Below are positions 26,047 to 33,739 of a stretch of DNA of 64,000 nucleotides, one piece after another. The position numbers were made by a program, and so were the translations under genes. The notes beneath the pieces are model-generated. The model saw only the letters and a program-made list of their open reading frames with translations. It was not told the origin of the DNA and ran no database searches. The DNA comes from Roseovarius sp. UBA6217 (GTDB lineage: Bacteria; Pseudomonadota; Alphaproteobacteria; Rhodobacterales; Rhodobacteraceae), in NCBI GenBank assembly GCA_002421985.1, contig DISF01000053.1, forward strand, positions 13,841 through 77,840. Reading direction: 5' to 3'. The first letter of the stretch is position 1, and every line of letters begins with the position of its first letter.

Positions 26047-26901
26047 ATGAGCGAGAAAAGACCATCGCGGTATGCGCCGGATCTGATGGCGGGTCAGGTG
26101 GCGCTTGTCACCGGATCGGGTTCGGGAATGGGCCGGGCGACCGCGCTTGAAATGGCCTCTTGCGGGGCCAGGCTGGCCCTGTTCGCGCGCCGCCAGGAGC
26201 CGCTGGAAGAAACCGCCGAAATGATCCGCGCGGCGGGCGGCGAGGCTTTCGTCGTGCCCGGCGACACCCGCGACGAAGACAGTATCGAAACCGCGATGAA
26301 GCGCATCAAGGACCATTACGGGCAGCTTGACGTTCTGGTGAACAATGCCGGTGGGCAGTATATCGCTGCCGCCCGCGACATCACGAACAAAGGCTTCGAG
26401 GCGGTCATCCGCAACAATCTCATCGGGTCATGGCAGATGACCCGCGCCGCTGCCGATCACTTCATGTATGAAAACGGTGGGGCGGTCGTGTTTGTCACCG
26501 CCATTTCAGCGCGCACCGCGCTCACCGGCTTTGCCCACACCGTCGCCGCCCGCGCCGGCGTGACCGGCATGATGAAGACATTGGCCGCGGAATGGGGCGA
26601 ATACGGGATCCGTCTGAACTGCGTCGCGCCGGGAACGATCAAGACCGAGGCGCTTGGCCGTTATCCCATTCCGCCGGAACGGTGGAAAGAGCTGAACCGC
26701 TCGGTGCTGAACCGGATGGGCACTGCCGAGGACATCGCCGGCACGATCATATTCCTCGCGTCCAGATTGGGGAGTTTCATCACCGGCGAAGACATTTATG
26801 TAGACGGCGGGGAAACCCTGCACATGGGCCATGATGCCCGTGATATGATCCACCCCGAAATGTTTGAAAAACGCGAACGAGGAGACGGAAAAAATGAGTA
26901 A
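26047..26901 (+). CDS. SDR of the peroxisomal trans-2-enoyl-CoA reductase (PECR/DECR) type
   Basis: A 284-residue short-chain dehydrogenase. The nucleotide motif is GSGSGMG (23-29), and RRQ after strand 2 favours NADPH. The usual Tyr-x-x-x-Lys pair is absent: the segment reads AHTVAARAGV, with Thr165 and Arg169 in those places. The context (NNAGGQYIAAARDITNKGF; AEWGEYGIRLNCVAPGTI) looks like human PECR and dienoyl-CoA reductases, which reduce enoyl-CoA rather than ketones. It would saturate double bonds in unsaturated intermediates, consistent with an isoprenoid-like substrate. It overlaps the following hydratase by eight bases. Confidence 0.8.
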   Translation: MSEKRPSRYAPDLMAGQVALVTGSGSGMGRATALEMASCGARLALFARRQEPLEETAEMIRAAGGEAFVVPGDTRDEDSIETAMKRIKDHYGQLDVLVNNAGGQYIAAARDITNKGFEAVIRNNLIGSWQMTRAAADHFMYENGGAVVFVTAISARTALTGFAHTVAARAGVTGMMKTLAAEWGEYGIRLNCVAPGTIKTEALGRYPIPPERWKELNRSVLNRMGTAEDIAGTIIFLASRLGSFITGEDIYVDGGETLHMGHDARDMIHPEMFEKRERGDGKNE

Positions 26902-27697
26902 CCCCCCCGTCCTGCTGGACATATCCGACCGGATCGCCACGGTCACGCTCAACGATCCCGAGCGACGCAACCCGGTCACCGGCAACGACATGATTGCCGC
27001 CCTTCTGGACACGTTTGCAAAGGTGCAGGCAGACCCGCAAGTCAGCGTCATGATCCTGACCGGAGCGGACCCGGCCTTTTGCGCCGGCGGCGACATCAAG
27101 GAGATGAACAACCCCGACAGCATCTTCCGCAAGGAGCCGCTGGCAGCGGCGCAGTGCTATGTCGATGGCGTGCAGCGTCTGCCGCAGGCGCTTTACAACA
27201 TGGACATTCCGACGATTGCCGCGGTCAATGGTGCGGCGGTCGGCGCGGGATGCGACCTGACCATGATGTGCGACATGCGCATTGCCTCGGAAAAAGCAAA
27301 GTTCGGCGAGGTTTTCCTTAACCTCGGGATCATTCCGGGCGATGCGGGCAGTTGGTTCATGCTGCGCCGTCTGGGTCACCAGAGAGCTGCCGATCTGACT
27401 TTCTCGGGGCGCATGATCGACGCCGAAGAGGCGCTGGACATCGGTATGGTGCTGGAAGTCGTGCCCCACGCCAAACTTCTGGACCGCGCCCGCGAACGTG
27501 CCGCCGTCATCGCATCGAAACCGCCACGCGCGGTGCGTGTTGCCAAACGCCTGATGCGCAACGCCGAACGGATGGATCTGCCGGATTTCCTGAATTCTGC
27601 GGCGGCCTATCAGGCCCTTATGCATCAAACCGAGGACCACCACGAGGCAATTGCTGCGTTCATAGAAAAACGAAAGCCCAACTTCACAGGGCGTTGA
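26894..27697 (+). CDS. Enoyl-CoA hydratase/isomerase family protein
   Basis: Crotonase-fold protein of 267 residues starting at ATG 26894. Oxyanion-hole segments are DPAFCAGGDIKEM and VNGAAVGAGCDLTMMCDMRI. The catalytic region reads KFGEVFLNLGIIPGDAGSWF, with Glu present in GEVF and Asp in the PGDAG turn in place of the usual Gly or Glu. Hydration of an enoyl-CoA or a hydratase/lyase reaction on a branched chain is expected; the substrate is not predictable. An ATG at 26864 would extend the overlap with the SDR gene to 38 bases, while 26894 overlaps by only eight and has GGAGACGG upstream. Confidence 0.85.
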   Translation: MSNPPVLLDISDRIATVTLNDPERRNPVTGNDMIAALLDTFAKVQADPQVSVMILTGADPAFCAGGDIKEMNNPDSIFRKEPLAAAQCYVDGVQRLPQALYNMDIPTIAAVNGAAVGAGCDLTMMCDMRIASEKAKFGEVFLNLGIIPGDAGSWFMLRRLGHQRAADLTFSGRMIDAEEALDIGMVLEVVPHAKLLDRARERAAVIASKPPRAVRVAKRLMRNAERMDLPDFLNSAAAYQALMHQTEDHHEAIAAFIEKRKPNFTGR

Positions 27698-27709
27698 AGG
27701 AAAGATCGC

Positions 27710-28192
27710 ATGCCTGACATCACCAAACAGAAGATGGAGCAGATCGCGCTGATGTGGAACGCGCGCGGCTCCGGTCTGATTACCCACATGGCGCTTGAGA
27801 TCGAAGATGTCGCGATCGAAGGCGTTCGGGTCCGGATGCCGTTCAATCCGGACTTCTGCGTCGACAGCGATCAGACCCTGCTTCATGGTGGTATCCTGAC
27901 GGCCCTTCTGGACAGCGTCTTCGGGCTGGCGAACTTTGTGGCGATCGAGGGCGTCAGCACCATGGCGACTCTTGACCTCAGGGTGGACTATCTGCGCCCG
28001 GCACGGTCGCGCGCGGATGTCATCGTGCGCGCGCATTGCTTTCGGCAAACCCGCCATATTGCCTTCAATGCCGGCAGCATCTCATTCGATGGTCATGAAG
28101 ATGCGGAAATTGCCCGCGGAACCGCCTCGTTCGCACTGACACGCGGGGATATAAGCCTGTTTGAGGCGATGACAAAAGGGAAAGCCTCGTAA
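27710..28192 (+). CDS. PaaI-type hotdog thioesterase (first of an adjacent pair)
   Basis: A 160-residue single hotdog domain. The active-site helix region is LLHGGILTALLDSVFGLANF, followed by ATLDLRVDYLRPA, the standard PaaI layout (HGG, an acidic residue in the helix, and the D-Y-L-R-P strand). Such proteins hydrolyse acyl-CoA thioesters, often to release stalled intermediates and recycle CoA. Its TAA overlaps the ATG of the next, related gene by one base (TAATG), so the pair is translated together and could form a heteromer. Confidence 0.83.
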   Translation: MPDITKQKMEQIALMWNARGSGLITHMALEIEDVAIEGVRVRMPFNPDFCVDSDQTLLHGGILTALLDSVFGLANFVAIEGVSTMATLDLRVDYLRPARSRADVIVRAHCFRQTRHIAFNAGSISFDGHEDAEIARGTASFALTRGDISLFEAMTKGKAS

Positions 28193-28593
28193 TGAACTTG
28201 CAAACCGTCAATGCCAACGTATCCCGTGTGCCTTTCTTCCGATTTCTCAACTTCGAGGTTCAGAGTCTGGGCGCTCTCCATGCCGTCGCAGAGATGACCT
28301 TTGAGCCACGTCACATCGGAAACCCGGTCATGGAGCTTTACCATGGCGGGATAATCGCAAGCTTCATGGAAGCTGCGGCAGCGATCGCGGTCCATCCCGA
28401 TTTCGCCGACGTCCCGGCCAAGCCGATCAATCTGACCGTGGATTACCTGAGACCTGCCCCGAAGGGACCGCTCTATGCCCGCGCGAACGTGACCCGCAAA
28501 GGGAAGCGTATCGCGAGCGTCAGTGTGATTTCCTGGCAGATCAGCGAAGAAAAGCCCGTCGCGGAAGGGCTTTATCACTTCCTTCTGGTGTGA
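28192..28593 (+). CDS. PaaI-type hotdog thioesterase (second of an adjacent pair)
   Basis: A 133-residue hotdog domain paralogous to the preceding gene: ELYHGGIIASFMEAAAAIAV in the active-site helix and INLTVDYLRPAPKGPL in the following strand. The helix has Glu rather than Asp at the putative base. Last gene of the 23606 operon; its end is only 18 bases from the convergent end of the regulator gene, with no clear terminator between them. Confidence 0.83.
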   Translation: MNLQTVNANVSRVPFFRFLNFEVQSLGALHAVAEMTFEPRHIGNPVMELYHGGIIASFMEAAAAIAVHPDFADVPAKPINLTVDYLRPAPKGPLYARANVTRKGKRIASVSVISWQISEEKPVAEGLYHFLLV

Positions 28594-28611
28594 TGCGAAC
28601 CTTGGCCTCGA

Positions 28612-29946
28612 TCACTGAGCCGCTTCATGTTCGGTGTAAACGGCATTCTCCCTGTCGCAAATGCCTTCCAACAAAAGCTTGATGAGCATGCAGGAGAATT
28701 CGGGCAGTGAAAGATGCCCGAATTCTTCCGCCCGGTTCGGATCGAACCACTCCACCGTCCAGTTCAGGGCACCCAGCATCACCTGACGCAAGGGGACGAT
28801 CTTGATGTCCGACCTGATGGCGTTGTCTTCCTGCGCTTCGCGCAGGATTCTATCCCACAATTTGCCATATTCGTGGCGAATTTTTCTGTGCCGCTCTCTG
28901 AAGTGGTTGGGCAGCATCCCGTAGCTTCTGATGTTTGCGGACGTGAACTCGCTTGCCTTGAACAGAAAATCCAGATGGGTCCAGATTGCTGTCGCTATCC
29001 TGGCATGATGGTCATATGGGGCATGAAATTCTTCGACCGCAGCGGTGACACCCGATAGCAAGTCACGCAGGCCCGCATTCAGAACCTCGTCCACTATCGC
29101 CTCTTTGGACTTGAAATGGTAGTAGACGCTGCCCGCCTTCATATCCGCTTCTTCTGCGATCTGTCTGAGCGTGGTCGCCTTGTAACCATTGTCCCTGAGC
29201 ATGCGCGCTGCGGCCCGCAGGATTTCGGCGCGGGTTTTCTTGGCCTTGCCGATAAAGTCCGGGGCTTTGTCCGGAACCGAGGCGCTCAGCTTCAGGCTTT
29301 TGGTATCAACTCGACGGCGCGAGCACATCCCCTCGAGTATCAGCTTGCTCATGCGTTCCGCGAGAACATGCACCGGATACCGATCCACATCATACCATTC
29401 CACGGTCCAGTTCATGGCACTCAATACGAACTGGCGGATCGCAGTCACGGAAATATCGCTTCTCAGGTGACCGTTACGCTTTGCGTCTGTCAGAAAACTG
29501 CTCCAGACTCCTGCATAGGCGGCACGCAACTCACGGTGTGGGGCACGCGCCTCCTCCGACAGCATCGGATAGTTCCGGATATTGGCCGAGGTGAAATCGC
29601 TGTCAGTCAGCAGATAGGTCAGGTGCGTGTCGATCAACAAGGCGAAAGTCTTGCGGAAATCCTCTGGATTTTCCTTTGCCGTCCGAACGATTTCACTAGC
29701 CTTATTGTAAAGTTGCCGGACACCAAGATCGAGAACCTCGCTCAGAATCTGGTCTTTGGATTGGAAATGGTAGTAGATGCTTCCGGCTTCGATGCCAGAT
29801 TCCCGCGCGATGTCGCGCATGGTCGTCGCGTAATAGCTTTCGTACCGGAAAAGGCGGGCGGCGGCAGCAAGAATGCTACCGCGTGTTCTTTCCGACTTGC
29901 TCAGATCATCGTCGGTGTGTGTGATGGCACCAGATTGTCTAGCCAT
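28612..29946 (-). CDS. Tandem TetR-family regulator (two TetR modules in one chain)
   Basis: A 444-residue protein consisting of two complete TetR-like modules, twice the family's usual ~200 residues. Module 1 (~18-210) has the DNA-binding helix-turn-helix TTMRDIARESGIEAGSIYYH at 41-60; module 2 (~235-432) has TTLRQIAEEADMKAGSVYYH at 258-277. Ligand domains repeat too: DFTSANIRNY (117-126) with EFTSANIRSY (333-342), and AMNWTVEWYD with ALNWTVEWFD. This points to internal duplication and fusion. It lies beside operator copy 4 and is divergent from the SDR at 30076, so it is the prime candidate for the repressor of the TCTAACA-NN-TGTTAGA sites. The ligand is probably an acyl-CoA or pathway acid. 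Confidence 0.92.
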   Translation of the reverse strand: MARQSGAITHTDDDLSKSERTRGSILAAAARLFRYESYYATTMRDIARESGIEAGSIYYHFQSKDQILSEVLDLGVRQLYNKASEIVRTAKENPEDFRKTFALLIDTHLTYLLTDSDFTSANIRNYPMLSEEARAPHRELRAAYAGVWSSFLTDAKRNGHLRSDISVTAIRQFVLSAMNWTVEWYDVDRYPVHVLAERMSKLILEGMCSRRRVDTKSLKLSASVPDKAPDFIGKAKKTRAEILRAAARMLRDNGYKATTLRQIAEEADMKAGSVYYHFKSKEAIVDEVLNAGLRDLLSGVTAAVEEFHAPYDHHARIATAIWTHLDFLFKASEFTSANIRSYGMLPNHFRERHRKIRHEYGKLWDRILREAQEDNAIRSDIKIVPLRQVMLGALNWTVEWFDPNRAEEFGHLSLPEFSCMLIKLLLEGICDRENAVYTEHEAAQ

Positions 29947-29983
29947 ATTTCTTGTCGATGCCTCTCAGGAGACAGGCTGTCCA

Positions 29984-30011
29984 TTGCAATAAATCTAACA
30001 AATGTTAGAAT
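29984..30011 (+). promoter_or_regulatory. Operator copy 4 (TCTAACA-AA-TGTTAGA, 29994-30009) within a promoter
   Basis: Both half-sites match the consensus exactly. TTGCAA (29984-29989), 16 bases, TAGAAT (30006-30011) would be a plus-strand promoter for the SDR at 30076, with the operator covering the spacer and the -10. It is 48 bases from the TetR start, so autoregulation is expected. Confidence 0.78.
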
Positions 30012-30075
30012 GCATCAAAGAACGTCTCGAATCAAGTTCTTTGCCAATGTTTTATCGGAAGAGGAGGACCTCCAC

Positions 30076-30837
30076 ATGCGAGGATTGAGTGGAAAACGGG
30101 TGATCGTCACAGGCGGCGGCAGCGGCATCGGGCGCGCGGTTTGCGAACGCTTCTGCGAAGAAGGTGCCGAGGTTGCGATCTTTGACATGAACGAAGACGG
30201 GGCAAAGGAAACCGCTCGGCTCATCACCGAGGCAGGCGGCAAGGCGCAGGCCTTCAAGGTGGACATCACCGATCGCGCCCAGGTCGACAAGGCTGTCGCC
30301 GAATTCGAGGCCGGCGGGCCGATCAACGTGCTGGTGAACAACGCCGGCTGGGACGAGATCAAGCCGTTTCTCGATACCGATGCCGCCCTCTGGAAAAAGG
30401 TCATTGACATCAACCTTTACGGCCCTCTGAACATGCATCACGCGGTGCTTCCGGGTATGGTCAAGAACGGTAGCGGCCGCGTGGTCAACATCGCCTCCGA
30501 CGCCGGCCGGGTCGGCTCCTCGGGCGAGGCTGTGTATTCGGCCTGCAAGGGCGGCATCATCTCGTTCACCAAAACCGTGGCGCGGGAGCTGGCGCGTAAA
30601 GGCGTTCAATTGAACGCTGTCGCGCCCGGCCCGACCGATACGCCGCTGTTTGCCCAGGTGGCCGAGGGCGAGGCCGGTCAGAAGATCGCCGAGGGCCTCA
30701 AGCGGGCCATTCCGATGAAGCGTCTGGCGCAACCGACAGACTACCCTGGCATTATCTGCTTCCTGTCGTCTGATGACGCCGGATTCATCACCGGCCAGGT
30801 GATTTCGGTGTCCGGTGGCTTGTCGATGCACGGTTGA
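30076..30837 (+). CDS. SDR resembling 2-hydroxycyclohexanecarboxyl-CoA dehydrogenase (BadH)
   Basis: A 253-residue short-chain dehydrogenase: GGGSGIG nucleotide motif (13-19), FDMNED after strand 2 (NAD-preferring), Ser141, Tyr154 and Lys158 (AVYSACKGGI). Several unusual stretches agree with what I remember of Rhodopseudomonas BadH: NNAGWDEIKPF, NMHHAVLPGMV, NIASDAGRVGSSGEAVY, and the end SDDAGFITGQVISVSGG. BadH oxidises 2-hydroxycyclohexane-carboxyl-CoA during alicyclic acid degradation, so a cyclic or alpha-branched beta-hydroxyacyl-CoA is a plausible substrate. The ATG at 30076 follows GGAGGACC. It is directly under operator copy 4 and followed by a strong hairpin. Confidence 0.85.
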   Translation: MRGLSGKRVIVTGGGSGIGRAVCERFCEEGAEVAIFDMNEDGAKETARLITEAGGKAQAFKVDITDRAQVDKAVAEFEAGGPINVLVNNAGWDEIKPFLDTDAALWKKVIDINLYGPLNMHHAVLPGMVKNGSGRVVNIASDAGRVGSSGEAVYSACKGGIISFTKTVARELARKGVQLNAVAPGPTDTPLFAQVAEGEAGQKIAEGLKRAIPMKRLAQPTDYPGIICFLSSDDAGFITGQVISVSGGLSMHG

Positions 30838-30841
30838 CCCC

Positions 30842-30875
30842 TGGCGGCAGCACCTGTCACAAGGTGCTGCCGCCA
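30842..30875 (+). terminator. Strong hairpin after the BadH-like SDR
   Basis: TGGCGGCAGCACC (30842-30854) and GGTGCTGCCGCCA (30863-30875) form a perfect 13-base stem with an 8-base loop, starting four bases after the stop codon. No T-run follows, so it may end transcription partially or stabilise the upstream mRNA, decoupling the SDR from the ligase gene. Confidence 0.65.
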
Positions 30876-30950
30876 ACCCCGTGTCCAGAGTTATCTCCCC
30901 AACTGGCCGCGCCAACAGTGCGGCCCTTTCTGCGTTGAAGAAAGGCGAAC

Positions 30951-32888
30951 ATGTTCCAGCCAGACTCTGACATTCAGCGTTCCAGCACGCTTGCCGCTTT
31001 TTTGCAGGACTGTGGCACGGAGACATATGAGGATCTTGCCCACCGCGCCAACAGCGACCCAGACTGGTTCTGGGGTCGGATTATCGACCACGCCGGTATA
31101 AGGTTCTCTCAGCCCTACACGGTGCTGCGGGATATGTCCGGCGGGCCGCAGTCGATCAAATGGGCCGTCGGCGGCACCCTCAATCTGACAGAGACCTGTC
31201 TCGACGCCCGCATTGCCGAGGGTCTAGGCGAGAAAATCGCGATTGATTGGGTTGGCGAAGACGGGAGCCGCCGCCGCTGGACCTATGCTGACCTCACCGC
31301 CGAAGCCGCGCGCGTGGCCTCTGCGCTGGCCCGGCGTGGCGTGAAACCCGGCCAGGCGGTTGGTATTTTCATGCCGATGATTCCCGAAATCGGGGCGGCT
31401 CTTCTTGGTATTGCGCGGCTCGGTGCCATCGCGGTGCCGCTGTTTTCCGGTTTTTCGTCCCCCGCCATTGTCTCGCGTCTGAAAGATGCCGGGGCGGTGG
31501 CAGTGCTGACCGCGGATGCCACTCCCAGACGGGGCAAGCCGGTCTGGATGGAGGCCGCGCTGGCCGAAGCGTTGAACGAGGTGCCCTCGGTTCATACGGT
31601 GTTTAGTCTGCGCCGGTTTGGCGGCGCGGTGGCCGATCCGGCCCGTGATCTCGATTGGGCCGAAACCGTGGGCACCGCCAGCCCGGATTTCGCGGCTGTT
31701 CCCGTCAAATCCGATGACATCTTCCTGATCGGCTATACCTCGGGCACGACCGGGCGGCCCAAGGGCGTTGTGCATACCCATTTGGGCGTCCAGGCCAAGG
31801 CCACGGCCGATTTCCTGCTGTGTCTCGACATGAAGCGCGACGACCGCCATCTGTGGATGACCGACATGGGCTGGGTGATGGGGCCGCTCACCCTTCTGTC
31901 GGTGCTGCTGTCCGGGGCCACGCTGGTGCTGGCGGAGGGCGCGCCGTCGATGCCGGGCGATCCCTTTCGACTGTTGCGTCTGGCCTCCGAAATGAAAGTG
32001 ACCCATCTCGGCGTGGCACCCACGCTGGTACGCCAGTTCATGACGCAGGATCCGGCACCGTTGGCTGACTATGACCTGTCGGCGCTGCGCATTGTCGCCT
32101 CAACGGGTGAGCCCTGGACAGAAGACGCCTGGCTCTGGCAGCGCGACCATATCTGCCGCCACCGCGCGGTGCCGCTCAACATTTCGGGCGGAACCGAGCT
32201 GTTCGGGGCGATCCTGACATCCACCGTGCTGCACAAGATCAAACCCTGCGGATTTTCGGCCCAGGCCTTGGGCGTGGGCGCGAAAGTGCTGCGCGAAGAC
32301 GGCAGTGAGGCCGCACCGGGCGAGGTTGGCGAACTGGTCGTGACCCAGCCGCCCCTGGGCCTGACCCCGGCGATCTGGGGCGACCGCGATCGCTACCTTG
32401 AGACCTACTGGTCCACCTATCCCGGCCTCTGGCGACATGGCGACTGGGTGCGCTGCGATCCGGACGGGACATGGTATATCCTGGGCCGGTCGGACGACAC
32501 GCTGAACATCGCCGGCAAACGGATCGGCCCGCCCGAAATCGAGGCGGCGTTGACCGAAACCGGAATGGTGGTGGACGCCGCCGCCATCGCCGCGCCCGAT
32601 GATATCAAGGGCGTAGCCGTGGTCTGTGTCTGTGTCGCGGCACCGGGGGTGACGCCCGATAGCGCCCTTGTCGAACGGCTCAAGGAGCGGGTGGGCGAGG
32701 TCGTCTCGAAACCCTTCCGCCCGCGCGAGATCCACTTTGTCGACGCGCTTCCGAAAACCCGCAGCATGAAAACAATGCGCCGTATTGTGCGCGCGGCCTT
32801 CCTGGGCGAAGATCCGGGTGATTTGTCAGCGGTAAGCAACCCCGAGACGATGGATGCCATCACTGCTCTTGGAAAGGAAACCAAATGA
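30951..32888 (+). CDS. Acyl-CoA synthetase of the acetyl-/acetoacetyl-CoA synthetase-like group
   Basis: ATP/AMP-forming ligase, 645 residues. An N-terminal extension (DPDWFWGRIIDHAGIRFSQP) resembles the ACAS N-domain. Core motifs are GYTSGTTGRPKGVVHTH (adenylation P-loop, near 265), the aromatic WMTDMGWVMGP, STGEPWTE, HGDWVRCDPDGTWYILGR with the ribose-binding Asp, and LPKTRSMKTMRRIVR with the catalytic Lys in place of the more usual RSGK. It would activate a carboxylic acid to its CoA thioester; the size suggests a medium or branched acid, as for AtuH-like ligases. A ribosome site AAAGGCG precedes the ATG, and the stop overlaps the next gene as ATGA. Confidence 0.87.
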   Translation: MFQPDSDIQRSSTLAAFLQDCGTETYEDLAHRANSDPDWFWGRIIDHAGIRFSQPYTVLRDMSGGPQSIKWAVGGTLNLTETCLDARIAEGLGEKIAIDWVGEDGSRRRWTYADLTAEAARVASALARRGVKPGQAVGIFMPMIPEIGAALLGIARLGAIAVPLFSGFSSPAIVSRLKDAGAVAVLTADATPRRGKPVWMEAALAEALNEVPSVHTVFSLRRFGGAVADPARDLDWAETVGTASPDFAAVPVKSDDIFLIGYTSGTTGRPKGVVHTHLGVQAKATADFLLCLDMKRDDRHLWMTDMGWVMGPLTLLSVLLSGATLVLAEGAPSMPGDPFRLLRLASEMKVTHLGVAPTLVRQFMTQDPAPLADYDLSALRIVASTGEPWTEDAWLWQRDHICRHRAVPLNISGGTELFGAILTSTVLHKIKPCGFSAQALGVGAKVLREDGSEAAPGEVGELVVTQPPLGLTPAIWGDRDRYLETYWSTYPGLWRHGDWVRCDPDGTWYILGRSDDTLNIAGKRIGPPEIEAALTETGMVVDAAAIAAPDDIKGVAVVCVCVAAPGVTPDSALVERLKERVGEVVSKPFRPREIHFVDALPKTRSMKTMRRIVRAAFLGEDPGDLSAVSNPETMDAITALGKETK

Positions 32889-33739
32889 TTACTGTCTTTG
32901 GAGCCACAGGAACCACCGGTGCCCCCCTTGTCGATGCGCTTTTGGCAAAGGGTGTCAAGGTGCGCGCAGTCACCAGCGATCCGGCCAAGCTCGACAAGCT
33001 CAAGGCCAAGGGATGTGAGGCGGTCACCGCCAACTTCACCGATACTGCCGCGCTGGAAAAGGCCTGCGCCGGAGCGGACAGGATCTATCTGGTCACGCCC
33101 GCGCATCTGGACATGCGCCAGTGGAAAGCAAACGCGATCAAGGCGGCCAAGGCAGCAGGAGTGCGGCATGTCGTTCTGGCCACCGGCCTTGGCGCATCGC
33201 CCAAAGCGGGGCTGACCTTTGGCAAGTGGCATTCCGAAACCCAGGAATTGCTCAAGGAAAGCGGCCTTGACTGGACATTTGTCCAGCCCACCTATTTCAT
33301 GCAGAACCTGTTGTGGCAGGCCGGAAGCATCGCAAGGGACGGCGTTTATCACGACGATCTGGGGGGCCCCGTGTCCTGGATCGATGCCCGCGACATCGCC
33401 GAGGTTGCCGCCGAGGCGCTGACCGGCGAGGGCCATGCGGGCAAGGGCTATGGCCTGACCGGCCCTGAAGCCCTGACCGGCGAAGATATCGCCGCTATCC
33501 TGTCCGAAGTTACAGGACGTTCCATCACCTCTGCCCCTCTTGCACCTGATGAAGCCAAGGCGGCCATGATCTCCGGCGGGATGCAGGACGAGGTCGCCGC
33601 AGCCATGGTGGAGCTGGCCTCCATCGCGCCGAAGGGCTACCTCGCCAGCATCGAGACCACCGTGAGCGACGTGCTTGGACGTCCGGCACGCCGATTCCGA
33701 GATTTCGTTGCCGAGAATCGGGATGCCTTCGTCAAGTGA
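32885..33739 (+). CDS. NmrA-like NAD(P)-binding protein
   Basis: Atypical SDR of 284 residues starting with the NAD(P) motif FGATGTTG (5-12) and continuing with LATGLGASPKAGLTFGKWHS and PTYFMQNLLWQAG, typical of the NmrA/HSCARG group. Members act either as redox sensors or as quinone/dienone reductases; no conserved Tyr-x-x-x-Lys is seen, so a sensor or atypical reductase is possible. It overlaps the ligase by four bases (ATGA) and the AraC-type gene by 17, so it belongs to the same transcript. Confidence 0.78.
   Translation: MITVFGATGTTGAPLVDALLAKGVKVRAVTSDPAKLDKLKAKGCEAVTANFTDTAALEKACAGADRIYLVTPAHLDMRQWKANAIKAAKAAGVRHVVLATGLGASPKAGLTFGKWHSETQELLKESGLDWTFVQPTYFMQNLLWQAGSIARDGVYHDDLGGPVSWIDARDIAEVAAEALTGEGHAGKGYGLTGPEALTGEDIAAILSEVTGRSITSAPLAPDEAKAAMISGGMQDEVAAAMVELASIAPKGYLASIETTVSDVLGRPARRFRDFVAENRDAFVK

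Noticed and set aside
29116..30075. Upstream extension of the BadH-like SDR (to 573 codons)
   Set aside because: It is antisense to the tandem TetR gene and crosses operator copy 4; ATG 30076 has a ribosome site and starts at the Rossmann fold.
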